From an uncultured Verrucomicrobia subdivision 3 bacterium (GTDB taxonomy: Bacteria; Verrucomicrobiota; Verrucomicrobiia; Limisphaerales; UBA11358): DNA of 64,000 nucleotides. Positions 1-9,840 of the stretch are shown piece after piece. Numbering within the stretch: the stretch's first letter is position 1; the number at the start of each line of letters is the position of its first letter. A model generated the notes under the pieces. That model searched no databases. It was not told the DNA's origin and was given only the letters and a program-made list of their open reading frames with translations. A program made the translations under genes and the position numbers. The stretch is taken from positions 62,001 through 126,000 of the forward strand of contig CAIQWB010000139.1 of assembly GCA_903875465.1 (NCBI GenBank). Direction: 5' to 3'.

Positions 1-2649
1 CCCTTGGCCGCCCCTGCGGCGGGCGGCCCCGATTATCCCGAGGCAAACGTATCCAGTGCTGCCAGCGCGACCCACGAGACCACCGGTCCCGTGCGGGACC
101 TGCCCCAACAATTCGCCGCCGCCGAAGCCCGCCGCTCGTCCCTTGCCGGACGCGTGAGCGTGGCCACCCCGGATCCCTTTATCGATGCCGCCGCCGCCGC
201 CCTCTGCATTGCCGGGGATGCCGTCTGGGATGAAAAACTGCAATCCTATATGCACGGTGCGGTTGCCTGGCGCACCCGGTTGCTTGGCTGGCGCGGCGCC
301 TACACCGGCGATGCCCTCGGCTGGCACGACCGTACCGCCGCCCACTTCGCCGGGTTTGCCCGCCAACAAAATACCCAGTCCATTCCCGCCGCCCTCCCGC
401 CGGCGGACGAGGCGGCCAATCTCGCCCGCAGCGAAACCGCCTTGCATTCCAATGGCGACCTGACCAAAGCCCACTATGACATGAATCTGGTGGGCGTGGA
501 CGCCTGCTTCCGCCATCTGCTGTGGACGGGCGATCTCACCTATGCCCGCCAGCAATGGCCGGTGATTGAACGCCACCTGGCCTGGGAACGCCGCCTCTTC
601 CGCCGTGAATTTGGCGCGGAAAAATTGCCCTTGTACGAGGCGTATTGCTGCATCTGGGCCAGCGACAATCTTCAATATAATGGCGGCGGGGCGACACATG
701 CCACCGCCTATAATTACTGGCATAACCAAATGGCCGCCCGGCTGGCTCATTTACTGGGCGGGGACGCCTCGCCTTACGAAACGGAGGCCGCGCTCATCGC
801 CCGGGGCATGCACCAAAACCTCTGGCTCGCCGACCTCGGCTGGTATGCGGAATTCAAGGATTACCTTGGCCGGCAACTGCCGCATCCCAGCGCCGGCCTG
901 TGGACCTTTTATCACACCGTCGATTCTTCGGCCGCCACCCCTTTCGAGGCCTGGCAGATGACGCGCTATGTGGATACGCAGATCGCGCATATCCCCATCC
1001 ATGGTCCCAACGTGCCGGCGGAAGGTCTCTTCACCCTGCCGGAAACCAGTTGGATGCCCTACCAATGGTCGGTCAATAATGTCGTCATGGCGGAGGTCGC
1101 CCACACCTCGCTGGGGTATTGGGAATCGGCCCGTTCCGACGTGGCCTTCCAGACCTTTAAGGGGGCTTTGCTCGACAGCATGTACATGGGACTCTGCCCC
1201 GGCAACCTCGGCTGCATGACGGCCTTCGATGTTGCCCGCGGCGAAGCCCAGCGGGATTTTGCCGACGCCTGCGGTTCGGTCTCCCGGGCCCTAGTCGAGG
1301 GGCTGTTTGGCCTGCATCCCGATGCCTTGCAGGGAGCATTGCGCATCACCCCCGGCTGGCCCGCCGGCTGGGATCGCGCCCGCATTCAACACCCCGATGT
1401 TACCCTCGCCTTTCAGCGCACCGGACTGACCGAAACGTATGATATCAAACCCAAATTCTCCCGCCCGTTGACCTTGCTCCTGCAAGTCCCTGCGCTCCGC
1501 GACCGCGTGGAGAGCCTCACCGTCAACGGTCAATCCGCCGATTGGTCACCCTGGCCCGAGGCCATTGGCCAGCCGCGCATCCTCGTGACCGGCCCGGCCG
1601 GGGTGCCCGTTCAAGTCGTCATCAAATGGTCCGGGGCGCCGCCCGCCCTGGCCAGTCCGGCGTTCATCATTCCGCAAGGCGGCGAATTTACGAACCGTTT
1701 TGAGCCGGCCCGATTACTCACCGTCGCCGATCCGCAGGGTGCCGTGACGCACTTAACCACCGTCCGTTTCGGTCTCCAAGGTCTGGCCACCGGGACCGTG
1801 GGCCAGCGTACCGTGTTCGCCCGCGTGAGTCAGGGGGACCAGCTCTGGTGGCAGCCGGTGAGCCTGGACATCCGCCCAGCCACGCCCGCGCCGGCCGCTT
1901 TCGACTGGCACGCTCCCGTGGCCCCGTCCGCCGAATTTACCACCATCAATCTGGCCCCGGTATTCAATGACCAGGTCAGCCAGATCTTTCGCCAGGAATA
2001 TCGTTCGCCCCGTTCGCCCTTCTGTTCGCTGGCGCTGCCCAAGCAAGGCCTCGGCGGCTGGTGCGACATCAAAACGGAATTTATCGTCGATGACTCCGGC
2101 CTGCGGGCGGAGGCCGCGCGCCACGGCGGACGCTTCCAGTTGCCCAACGGCATCCCTTTAGCCACCCCCGGGGAAACGGCGGTCAAAAACATCGCTTTCA
2201 CCGCCCAATGGGATAATTACCCCCGCCAGGTCAGCATCCCACTCACCGGCCGGGCCCGGCACGCCTTCCTGCTCCTCGCCGGTTCCGCCCTGCCCATGCA
2301 AAGCCAGTTCGATAATGGCGAGGTCATGGTCACCTACGCCGATGGTTCGACGGCGCGGCTGGTGCTGCGCAATCCCACCAACTGGTGGCCCATCGAACAG
2401 GATTATCTGATCGATGACTACGCCTTCCGCCGGCCGGAAGCCCTGCCGCCGCGGGTGGACCTGGCCACCGGCCGGGTGCGCCTGCTGGACCTGGCGGCGT
2501 TCAAAGGCCATGGCGGGCGGGTGCCCGGGGGGGCTGCCACCGTCCTCGAATTGTCCCTGGACCCGGCCAAACCGCTGAAATCACTGACTTTGCACACCCT
2601 GGCCAACGAGGTGGTCATTGGCCTCATGGCGGTGACCTTGCAACGATAA
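1..2649 (+). CDS. DUF4450-type six-hairpin glycosidase-like protein, 5'-truncated
   Basis: The reading frame is open to the left edge, and the first possible start (TTG at base 4) has no ribosome site, so the true start probably lies outside the window. The N-terminal half has the look of an (alpha/alpha)6-barrel glycoside hydrolase: Trp/Asp-rich segments such as GWRGAYTGDALGWHD and a YNYWHNQMAARLAHLLG helix. This resembles DUF4450 proteins of Bacteroidota and Verrucomicrobiota polysaccharide loci. The C-terminal third is beta-rich and may be carbohydrate-binding. The substrate is unknown; a role in plant or algal polysaccharide breakdown is inferred from family and context. The family assignment is from memory of similar sequences, and I cannot name catalytic residues. 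Confidence 0.6.
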   Translation, partial: PLAAPAAGGPDYPEANVSSAASATHETTGPVRDLPQQFAAAEARRSSLAGRVSVATPDPFIDAAAAALCIAGDAVWDEKLQSYMHGAVAWRTRLLGWRGAYTGDALGWHDRTAAHFAGFARQQNTQSIPAALPPADEAANLARSETALHSNGDLTKAHYDMNLVGVDACFRHLLWTGDLTYARQQWPVIERHLAWERRLFRREFGAEKLPLYEAYCCIWASDNLQYNGGGATHATAYNYWHNQMAARLAHLLGGDASPYETEAALIARGMHQNLWLADLGWYAEFKDYLGRQLPHPSAGLWTFYHTVDSSAATPFEAWQMTRYVDTQIAHIPIHGPNVPAEGLFTLPETSWMPYQWSVNNVVMAEVAHTSLGYWESARSDVAFQTFKGALLDSMYMGLCPGNLGCMTAFDVARGEAQRDFADACGSVSRALVEGLFGLHPDALQGALRITPGWPAGWDRARIQHPDVTLAFQRTGLTETYDIKPKFSRPLTLLLQVPALRDRVESLTVNGQSADWSPWPEAIGQPRILVTGPAGVPVQVVIKWSGAPPALASPAFIIPQGGEFTNRFEPARLLTVADPQGAVTHLTTVRFGLQGLATGTVGQRTVFARVSQGDQLWWQPVSLDIRPATPAPAAFDWHAPVAPSAEFTTINLAPVFNDQVSQIFRQEYRSPRSPFCSLALPKQGLGGWCDIKTEFIVDDSGLRAEAARHGGRFQLPNGIPLATPGETAVKNIAFTAQWDNYPRQVSIPLTGRARHAFLLLAGSALPMQSQFDNGEVMVTYADGSTARLVLRNPTNWWPIEQDYLIDDYAFRRPEALPPRVDLATGRVRLLDLAAFKGHGGRVPGGAATVLELSLDPAKPLKSLTLHTLANEVVIGLMAVTLQR

Positions 2650-2655
2650 TTCGGC

Positions 2656-3324
2656 TCAAAATTGCGGTGGCACGTCCTTCGGCCGCTCGGTCGCTTTGAC
2701 CACCCCTTCGCCCACGAATTCCACATGGTCATAGCCCGCTTCGTGTAACAATGCGGCCAGTTGCCACTGCGCCCGTTCACTGGCATCCCGCAAAATTCCG
2801 GTGCTCAGGGCCGCGCTGCGCACGTCCGCCACGGCCTGGCGTCGGGCGGTCTGTTCCAAATCCTTGTCGAACGCCCGCAGAAAGCCCAGCTTCCAATCAA
2901 TCACCTGCGTTTTTTGCTCGTCCAGATAACAGTCGGTGATATGCGCCGCTGGGAGGCGGACTGTGATGTTTTTGCCGGACACCTGCACGTCTCGCGCGCC
3001 AATCTCCTGCAAATTGATCCCGGCTTTCACAATGCCATGCGCCAGCAACATGACCCGGTTGTCGCCCTGGACATACTCGCCCAGGGTGGTTTGCGGCGGC
3101 GCGTCCAGAATCACGACTTTTTCCAGCACATATTTCACGGTCACCAGATCCGCCAGCGTTTGCACCCGTTGCACCACCGTGGCGGTGCCGAGGAGTTGCA
3201 GGCCCGCCGGCCGTTTCAGCCAGTGCGTTCCGACCACCCCGAGCAGCAAACCCGCGCCAAAAAGGGCCAGCAGCGCCAGCGCCCAGAATAAATTGCCAAT
3301 CCGTTGCATGCCCCAGTCTACCAT
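2656..3324 (-). CDS. DUF4230 family membrane-anchored protein
   Basis: A 222-residue protein with one N-terminal transmembrane helix (IGNLFWALALLALFGAGLLL) and an extracytoplasmic domain with the DUF4230 pattern: a VQRVQTLADLVTVKYVLEKV strand pair followed by GIVKAGINLQEI. DUF4230 proteins are widespread, single-pass and of unknown function. The start is MVDWG; a Met five codons downstream is an equally good choice, and an ORF extension further upstream would run into a hairpin repeat and is unlikely. It converges tail-to-tail with the DUF4450 gene, separated by only 6 bases, and is divergent from the DUF3857 gene. Confidence 0.7.
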   Translation of the reverse strand: MVDWGMQRIGNLFWALALLALFGAGLLLGVVGTHWLKRPAGLQLLGTATVVQRVQTLADLVTVKYVLEKVVILDAPPQTTLGEYVQGDNRVMLLAHGIVKAGINLQEIGARDVQVSGKNITVRLPAAHITDCYLDEQKTQVIDWKLGFLRAFDKDLEQTARRQAVADVRSAALSTGILRDASERAQWQLAALLHEAGYDHVEFVGEGVVKATERPKDVPPQF

Positions 3325-3375
3325 CGGCCCGCCGGTTGAAAAGCTTCTTGCCGGTGGATGGCCGATCTCCAGCAA

Positions 3376-3415
3376 GCCGGCTGCCAGCCGGCGATACAGC
3401 CGATTGGCAATCGGC
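3376..3415. repeat. REP-like doublet: two consecutive 7-bp-stem hairpins
   Basis: Two perfect hairpins stand six bases apart. The first (3376-3392) pairs GCCGGCT with AGCCGGC around a GCC loop; the second (3399-3415) pairs GCCGATT with AATCGGC around GGC. Stems and loops have equal lengths, so they look like two diverged copies of one unit, as in bacterial REP doublets (BIMEs). No second copy of the doublet is visible in this window, so repetitive status across the genome is inferred. There is no T-tract, which argues against a simple terminator. Confidence 0.65.
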
Positions 3416-3585
3416 GCTACCTGGCCGGGATGGGAGGGCGTTGGAGCCGAGGCGGAGGATGGAGCGGGTTTAGGCCACCGGGCCGGAATCCGCACAGCTT
3501 GGGCCAGCGGCGCAGGCAAACCGTCGGATGTCTTTTTTCGGGCGGAAGGACCGCACCAGCGCTTATGCGGCCGGTCACGAACCTT

Positions 3586-3614
3586 TTGACCTGTCCCGGG
3601 GAAGCATTTATAGT
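3586..3614 (+). promoter_or_regulatory. Sigma-70-like promoter of the DUF3857 gene, start-codon proximal
   Basis: TTGACC and TATAGT are separated by exactly 17 bases. Each matches the consensus hexamer at five of six positions. The -10 box ends 8 bases before the ATG, so the predicted transcription start falls within 0-3 bases of the start codon and the mRNA would be leaderless or nearly so. No Shine-Dalgarno is present, which fits. Confidence 0.6.
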
Positions 3615-3622
3615 GGCACCGC

Positions 3623-6600
3623 ATGAATCATTTAAGGATTTGCTTTTTTCGCTACAGTTTGGCCCTGGTGCTGGCCGTCGTTGCCCATCCGGGGCGGGCG
3701 GCGGATGCGGAGCGTTACACCGGCACGAATTGGGCTTTGCTCGACCCCAAAACCGTCATGGCCGCTGCCGCGGGCATTACGACGGCCCAGTATCCGGATT
3801 GTGACGATGCCACCGTGGATTGCCGCTCCATGCGGGTTTACCATGCCGATGGCACCGGGGAATCCCAGGATGATAATTACACCAAGATTCTCACGGAAAA
3901 GGGCAAGCGCGGCGACCGCATGATCAGCCTGGGCTTCCAATTGCCCTACAACACGGTGGACGTGGTCCGGCTGGAGGTCATCAAGCCAGACGGCACGATT
4001 CAGCCGGTGGATGTGGCAGCGAATTCCAAGGAGACGATTGATGAGAGCCAGATGGCCATGAACATCTATGATCCCAACAGCAAAATTCTCCAAGTCAGCA
4101 TTCCGGCGGTGGAAATTGGGGATGTGGTGCATTCAGTGATCCGGCAGACCACGCAGCGTTCCATCATTCCCGGACAGTATGCCGAGGTGAATGTGCTGGA
4201 GAGTGAATCGTACCTGCGCCACACGTCTTATGAGGTTCATGCGCCGGTGGACCGGCCGTTGCGGCGCATCGCGCTGCGGGATCCCGTCACCGGCACCGCC
4301 ACCGCCAGCATTCAGACGAACGCCGACCAGACCATTACGTATCACTGGGAATTGAACAATGTGCCGCGCATGTTCGACGAGCCCGGGATGCCGCCGCATG
4401 AAAATGTGCTGCAACGCACCATGGTCAGCACGCTGCCGGACTGGCCGACCGTTTCCAAGTGGTACTGGGATTTGAGCGCCCCGCATCTGGCGGCGGTCAC
4501 CCCGGAAATGAAAACCTTGGTGACCCAGTTGACGGCCGGTGCCACGAATGATTTGAACAAGGTGCAGGACTTGTTTTTCTACGTTTCCAAAAAAATCCGG
4601 TACATGGGCCTGACCCCGGAGAAAGACCGTCCCGGTTTCGAACCGCACGATGTTTCCCTGACCTTTGATAAAAAATATGGGGTGTGCCGCGACAAGGCGG
4701 CGCTGCTGGTTTCCCTGCTGCGCACCGCCGGCTTGCCGGCCTACCCGGTGCTGATCAATGTGGGCACCAAGCGGGACGGCGAGGTGCCGGATTCCTTCTT
4801 CAACCATGCGATCGTCTCGGTGGAATTAACCAATGGCGTCTATACCTTGATGGATCCCACCGACGAGAACACCCGGGAACTGCTGCCGGCCTCCGATTGC
4901 AACCAGAGCTATCTGGTGTGCCGGCCCGAAGGGGAAACCTTGCAGACGAGCCCCATCATCCCGGCTGCCCAAAACCAAATGCACGTGGCCACTTCCGGCG
5001 CCCTGGACAATGCCGGCACGCTGACCGCCACCACCGAGCTGCTCTTTGAGGGGGTCAATGACAATGAATACCGCGGTGCCTTCGCCAAAATGAAGCCCGA
5101 TGACCGCCGCCGCTTTTTCGAGGGCAACCTCAAACACGCGATGCCGGGGGCCAAACTCACCGGCCTGACCCTGCTGCCCGAGGACATGCTGGACATGAAA
5201 TCCCCGGTGCGCGCCACCATTCACTACACGGTTCCCGGCATGACGGCCACGGGCAGCGGCAAGGCCGTGGTCAGCCTCCCGTGGGTCGGCAAATCGTTTG
5301 GGATTGTGAATTTCATCCTCGCGGGCACCGGCCTGGACCAGCGCAAATACCCATTGAAAACCGAGATCGCCTGCGGGTTGGATGAATCGATTTCCCTCAA
5401 ACTGGCGGATGGTTACGTGGGGGCCCTCTCCATGCCGGCCAGCACGCCGGTGGACGATGCCGGGTTGAACTACCAGCGCCATGTGTCCTTTCAGGACCAG
5501 TCGCTGATCTGTTCCCGGACGCTCAATTTGAAGGCCGTGGAATTCTCCCCGGACGAATATGTGTTGCTGAAAAAGACGCTCAAATTAATGCAGTATGATG
5601 ACCGCAAATCCCCGGTGCTTACCGTGGCCACTTCCGTGGCCGCGCCGGTGGAGACGCCCCCGGCACCGCCCGCTGCGCCGGTGACTTCCAATGCCCGGAT
5701 TTTGAACAGTCAGAAGGAATTGCTGGTCACCGATGCCCACACGGCCACCTACCACATCAAATATTCCAAGAAAATTTTGAGCTACAATGGCAAGGTCCGC
5801 GAGGCGGAGGTCAAAGTCCCGTTCAACCCCGCCATTGAGTCGGCCCGGGTCGTGCAGGCCATGGTCACCTCCAAAACCGGCGTGCGCCAGGAAATTTCCA
5901 CCAACGAAATCAACCTCATGGACCAGGGCTGGAATGCCTCGGCCAACCGGTATACCGGCGGGAAAATCCTGGTGGCCAACCTGCCCGGCGTGGACATTGG
6001 TTCGACCATCGAGGTGGAACTGGAAATCAGCATGCACAACAAACCCTATCTGACCGGTTTCGAAGCGTTTGAACTACCCGATGCGCTGGATAAAAAATCC
6101 TTTCAAGTGACCGCGCCGGTCGCGGTGCCGGTGCAGACCTTGTTGAGTGGCCCCACCGGCCGTTTGGCCGCCAGCGCCCAGACTAACGGGGACACGCAAC
6201 AATTTCAATGGTCGGCGGAAAAGATCAACGCCTTACCCGCCGAAACGCAGTTGCCGCCGGAATGGACCTACGCGACGGGCATCGGGTTCTGCATCGGCGA
6301 TGCCAATGCGTATTATCAGGACTTGCTCACAACCCTGCTGAACCGGTCCAGCCATAATGTCAAAGCCCGCGCCTTTGTGGCCCAACTCGCCGGCACGTCC
6401 ACCAACCGCCTGGCCACCGTGCGCGCCGTCCGGGATTACATTGCCAAGTCCATTCGGAATGCCGGCCCCAGCTTCACCGAGCTGCCCCTGGCGGAATTGT
6501 CGGACGCGGACACCACGTTCACCGAAGGTTATGGCCACATGGCAGATCGCGCCATCTTGTTCCATGCGTTCCTTACGGCGGCTGGCTTCCAGCCGGAATT

Positions 6601-7465
6601 TGTGCTGGCCTCCGGGCTGCCGCCCATCACGGATATTACGCGCGTGACTACCGCGCTGCCCTTGCCGCAAAACTTCGCCGCATTGCTCGTCCGGGTGGTG
6701 GTGGAGGGCGAGACTTACTATTTGAATGACACAGATGAATACGCCCGGCTGGGGGCCACGCCGTTCAATGGCAAGCTCGGCATTGACCTGGCCACCCGCC
6801 AATTCATCACGGTGCAGGCCGCGCGGAATTGCCAGGACAAAGCCGACGTTGCCTATCACCTGAGCCTGGGGGATGACGGGCAGGCCCGCGTGCAAATCAC
6901 CCGCTCGTATTACGGTGGTGAATATGGTGCCAGGCACCGGTACTTCGCCGAACTGCCGCCGGAGGAACGCAAACGCTATTTCCAGGAAGCCGTCTCTGCC
7001 GTGGCTCAAGGCGCCCGCCCGGTGGGGGATTTGGTCACCCGTTTTGACACCTATCCCGGCCAGGAAGAGTTCACGGTGGCGATTGATAATTACACCGTGG
7101 TGGATGGCAAAAACATGTATTTTAACCTGCCTTTTGTTCCCGGCATGTACGCCCCGGGCGCGGATCAGCGCACCCTGCCGCTCTTTATCAACAGTGCCAT
7201 GGATAACACCATTCATACCGAAATTGAGCTGGCCCCCAAATTCCAACAGCTGGTGATCAGTCCCTTGCCGGGTGAATTGAAGCTGCCGGACGGCAGTGAA
7301 ATTGCCTGGATCACCGAAACCAATCCGGCGGGGAAACTGGTCATCAACCACGAGTTCAAAACCACTCCTTCCGTGGTCAGCCCCCAGGACTATCCGGCCA
7401 TGCTCAAGCTGGAGTCCACCTTGAGCAAGAAATCCTCCCGCGTCTTCCTGCTCCAAAGCGAGTAA
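3623..7465 (+). CDS. Exported protein with two DUF3857/transglutaminase-like modules, the second catalytically dead
   Basis: A 1280-residue protein with an N-terminal signal peptide (cleavage near HPGRAADA). It holds two consecutive copies of a DUF3857 + transglutaminase-like + C-terminal DUF3858-type module, joined by a Pro/Ala-rich linker at about residue 675-690. In module 1 the papain-like triad is visible: C355 (YGVCRDKAALL), H395 (FNHAIVSVEL) and D411 (LMDPTDE). In module 2 the aligned segment is YGHMADRAILF, so Met973 replaces Cys; PQNFAALLVR puts Phe at the His position, while the Asp (LNDTDE) is kept. Family members are thought to act in the periplasm; substrate and reaction are unproven. 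Module 2 is probably structural or binding only. It has its own promoter and is transcribed alone. Confidence 0.85.
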   Translation: MNHLRICFFRYSLALVLAVVAHPGRAADAERYTGTNWALLDPKTVMAAAAGITTAQYPDCDDATVDCRSMRVYHADGTGESQDDNYTKILTEKGKRGDRMISLGFQLPYNTVDVVRLEVIKPDGTIQPVDVAANSKETIDESQMAMNIYDPNSKILQVSIPAVEIGDVVHSVIRQTTQRSIIPGQYAEVNVLESESYLRHTSYEVHAPVDRPLRRIALRDPVTGTATASIQTNADQTITYHWELNNVPRMFDEPGMPPHENVLQRTMVSTLPDWPTVSKWYWDLSAPHLAAVTPEMKTLVTQLTAGATNDLNKVQDLFFYVSKKIRYMGLTPEKDRPGFEPHDVSLTFDKKYGVCRDKAALLVSLLRTAGLPAYPVLINVGTKRDGEVPDSFFNHAIVSVELTNGVYTLMDPTDENTRELLPASDCNQSYLVCRPEGETLQTSPIIPAAQNQMHVATSGALDNAGTLTATTELLFEGVNDNEYRGAFAKMKPDDRRRFFEGNLKHAMPGAKLTGLTLLPEDMLDMKSPVRATIHYTVPGMTATGSGKAVVSLPWVGKSFGIVNFILAGTGLDQRKYPLKTEIACGLDESISLKLADGYVGALSMPASTPVDDAGLNYQRHVSFQDQSLICSRTLNLKAVEFSPDEYVLLKKTLKLMQYDDRKSPVLTVATSVAAPVETPPAPPAAPVTSNARILNSQKELLVTDAHTATYHIKYSKKILSYNGKVREAEVKVPFNPAIESARVVQAMVTSKTGVRQEISTNEINLMDQGWNASANRYTGGKILVANLPGVDIGSTIEVELEISMHNKPYLTGFEAFELPDALDKKSFQVTAPVAVPVQTLLSGPTGRLAASAQTNGDTQQFQWSAEKINALPAETQLPPEWTYATGIGFCIGDANAYYQDLLTTLLNRSSHNVKARAFVAQLAGTSTNRLATVRAVRDYIAKSIRNAGPSFTELPLAELSDADTTFTEGYGHMADRAILFHAFLTAAGFQPEFVLASGLPPITDITRVTTALPLPQNFAALLVRVVVEGETYYLNDTDEYARLGATPFNGKLGIDLATRQFITVQAARNCQDKADVAYHLSLGDDGQARVQITRSYYGGEYGARHRYFAELPPEERKRYFQEAVSAVAQGARPVGDLVTRFDTYPGQEEFTVAIDNYTVVDGKNMYFNLPFVPGMYAPGADQRTLPLFINSAMDNTIHTEIELAPKFQQLVISPLPGELKLPDGSEIAWITETNPAGKLVINHEFKTTPSVVSPQDYPAMLKLESTLSKKSSRVFLLQSE

Positions 7466-7498
7466 GTGCGAGCGTTGGGGCGGGGGCGTGAGGGTGCT

Positions 7499-9799
7499 TT
7501 ATTTGGACAATTCCTGGAGCAGTTGCCGGGCGGCGGGCTGGCCGGGGTCGATGGCCAGACTGCGTTTCAAGGCCGCCACGGCGGTCGCGATCTGTCCCTG
7601 CCGGGCCATGATGGTGGCGGCGGCGTAAGGAATGCGGGGATCGGCCGGGTCCAGGGTTTCGGCGTGGGCGAGGGATTCCAGCGCCTCACTGGCCTGACCC
7701 AGCTGGTTTTGCACCAAGCCCAGGTTGTACCACCCGAGCACATGGCGGGCGTCCAGGCGCACGGCGGCCTGGAGTTGCGTGAGCGTGTTGGTCTGGTTGC
7801 CAATGCCTGCATAAGCCAGGCCGAGCTGGTAATGAGCCTCGGCGTCCAACGGCGCAAGTTGCACGGCTTGTTCGAGGGTGGCCACGGCTTCCGGATTCCG
7901 GTTCAACTGGCTCAACACCACGGCGAGGTTTTCATGCAGCGGTGCGGAATAGGGGTCCCAACTCACGGCGGTTTGAAAATACCCGACGGCGGCCGGGAGG
8001 TCGTTGCGTGCATAGGCATAGTTGCCCTGGTTCAACCGGCCGACGGGTTCATCGGCATTCAAGGCGAGGTAATGCTTTAATTCGCCGCCGGCCCGGGATT
8101 GCTCATCCACGGTCGCGCGCAAGGTCCAGGCAGCAGCCACGCGGACATTGCGGGCGGGATCGGCCAGGGCATGGGCCAGGGCAGCGGTCACGCCGGGCAC
8201 GGCGGCGTTCAGGGCGGTCTCCAAGGACCGGGCGGCGGCACTGCGGACCAGGGCGTTGGTATCCTGCAAGCCTTGGACGAGAACGGAGGTGACGGTGGGT
8301 TGGGCCGCCCAGGGCATCAACAGATCCAAGGCGACGGACCGCCAGTAAGGCGAATCTTCGCGGGACAACCAGCCGAGCAGGGGGGACGGCGAGGCCAGTT
8401 CGCCCCGCTGCATTTGGGCGATGACTTGCGCGCGGCTCCGGGCGGGGCGCTCCATTTTGGCACCATACCAGGTCGCACAATTGGTCAGGGCCCAGTCGGC
8501 GTCTTTGTCCGTGTGGCAGCGGTTGCAGGCGTTCGGAATGCCAAATTGCCTGGTCAGCAGCGGATCGGGGCTGGTGAAGCCGTGGTCGTGCCGCCAGTGC
8601 CGCTGCATATACGGTGTCTGCGGCATGTGGCAATTCACACATTCGCCACCGGTTTCCTTGACGGTGCTGGAATGGTAGCCGGTCAAGGCGACGTTCACCG
8701 GCTGGCCATGGGTGTCAAAATCGTGCACCAAATGATGGCTGTGGGTTGCAGGGTTGATGGCGGGCGCGTTTTGGCTGCCGACGGCATGGCAGCGCAGGCA
8801 GAGCCAGTTGCCGGGCAGGCGGGTTTTATAGGAATGGGGATTATGACAGTCGAGACAATAGACGCCGCGCAGGTGCATGCGGCTGCTGAGAAAGGAGCCG
8901 TATTCGTAATCCTCCCCGCGAATCTGGCCATCGGCGTAATAGCGTTCGCTGGCATCCACTTTCAGCAGTTCGCAATGGTCGGTAAAGGTGTCGCCGGGCT
9001 GGAAATCGCCGGTGAGATCACTGCGCAGGGCGTGGCAAACGCCGCAGGTATCCACGACCTGGGCGCGGGAAGGTTTCGTGAGCGTGGGATCCGGCTGGCC
9101 GGATTTCCCGTATTTGGCCTGCCAGGCATTGTGGGCGGCGAGCGGGCCATGGCAGGCCTCGCAGCCCACGGAAGGCTCGGCCATGGTGGTATGAAAAGTG
9201 TCGGTGGGCGCATCGTAATTTTTGCGCAGCCGGGTGTTGTGGCAGGTGGCGCACATGGAGTTCCAATTCATGCCGCGCCCGGTCCAGTGGCCCCACTCGC
9301 CAGGCTGCCGGTCTTCAGCGCCGTAGGAATTAAACCATTCCCTGGCCTGCGGGTCGAACGAGGCCTCCAGGGTTTGGAACCGGCCGCCAGGAAACGGCAC
9401 GAGGTATTGGAGCAGCGGGTCTTCGCCAATCACGCGGGCGATGGGATGGGCCTCCGGTTGATGCGAGAGCCCCAGGGCCGTGACCACGGCGGTGCCGTTG
9501 GTCCAACTGGCCACCGAGGTCTGGCGGCCATGATGAAATGATTGGGGCGGGTCGAAGGCGGCCCGGTCCCGGCTGGGCTGGACGGGGCGTTCAGCGAGGG
9601 CGTGATGGGAATTTTGCCAGAGCGTGTACTCCTCGGCATGGCAACCCTGGCAACTCGCCGAACCGCCGTACTGGGCGTACACTGGGTGTTCGTCCGGCAG
9701 TAGCGGGGCAGGAGGGGCGGAGGGATTAGCGGCATGGACGAGCCCGAGGGCGGCCAGCCAGGCCGCCCCAATGGTTGCCGAGGCCAGCCAGGTTCGCAT
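7499..9799 (-). CDS. Octahaem cytochrome c with HEAT and TPR repeats
   Basis: A 766-residue exported protein; the start MRTWLASATIG gives a clear signal peptide ending near LVHAANPS. The N-terminal half contains eight CXXCH haem-binding motifs: SCQGCH, MCATCH, GCEACH, TCGVCH, YCLDCH, LCLRCH, ECVNCH and ACNRCH. The fold is probably of the cytochrome c554 / octahaem reductase type. A HEAT-like stretch (VRSAAARSLE, VRVAAAWTLR) follows, then about five TPR units (NYAYARNDLPAAVGYFQ, AHYQLGLAYAGIGN). This multihaem-plus-TPR architecture is common and uncharacterised in Planctomycetota and Verrucomicrobiota. It is last of a three-gene leftward operon (sulfatase, Ig protein, this gene). The electron donor and acceptor are unknown. 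Confidence 0.85.
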   Translation of the reverse strand: MRTWLASATIGAAWLAALGLVHAANPSAPPAPLLPDEHPVYAQYGGSASCQGCHAEEYTLWQNSHHALAERPVQPSRDRAAFDPPQSFHHGRQTSVASWTNGTAVVTALGLSHQPEAHPIARVIGEDPLLQYLVPFPGGRFQTLEASFDPQAREWFNSYGAEDRQPGEWGHWTGRGMNWNSMCATCHNTRLRKNYDAPTDTFHTTMAEPSVGCEACHGPLAAHNAWQAKYGKSGQPDPTLTKPSRAQVVDTCGVCHALRSDLTGDFQPGDTFTDHCELLKVDASERYYADGQIRGEDYEYGSFLSSRMHLRGVYCLDCHNPHSYKTRLPGNWLCLRCHAVGSQNAPAINPATHSHHLVHDFDTHGQPVNVALTGYHSSTVKETGGECVNCHMPQTPYMQRHWRHDHGFTSPDPLLTRQFGIPNACNRCHTDKDADWALTNCATWYGAKMERPARSRAQVIAQMQRGELASPSPLLGWLSREDSPYWRSVALDLLMPWAAQPTVTSVLVQGLQDTNALVRSAAARSLETALNAAVPGVTAALAHALADPARNVRVAAAWTLRATVDEQSRAGGELKHYLALNADEPVGRLNQGNYAYARNDLPAAVGYFQTAVSWDPYSAPLHENLAVVLSQLNRNPEAVATLEQAVQLAPLDAEAHYQLGLAYAGIGNQTNTLTQLQAAVRLDARHVLGWYNLGLVQNQLGQASEALESLAHAETLDPADPRIPYAAATIMARQGQIATAVAALKRSLAIDPGQPAARQLLQELSK

Positions 9800-9840
9800 G
9801 CTGCGAAGCTTCGCAGGGGCACCGGGGGAATTCAAGATTA

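Larger units (their letters stand above)
3325..3622. other. Divergent intergenic region with a hairpin doublet and a promoter
   Basis: This 298-base gap separates two divergently transcribed genes. It carries a two-hairpin repeat near its left end and a sigma-70-like promoter abutting the right-hand gene, both listed separately. I see no small ORF or RNA gene in the remainder. Confidence 0.6.

Noticed and set aside
6233-7456. 407-codon minus-strand frame inside the DUF3857 gene
   Set aside because: It is complementary to the second transglutaminase-like module; no start signal or domain.
8099-9541. 480-codon open frame on the plus strand opposite the octahaem cytochrome gene
   Set aside because: It mirrors a GC-rich gene with haem motifs and a signal peptide; its translation is low-complexity (Gly/Ala/Arg/His) with no domain.
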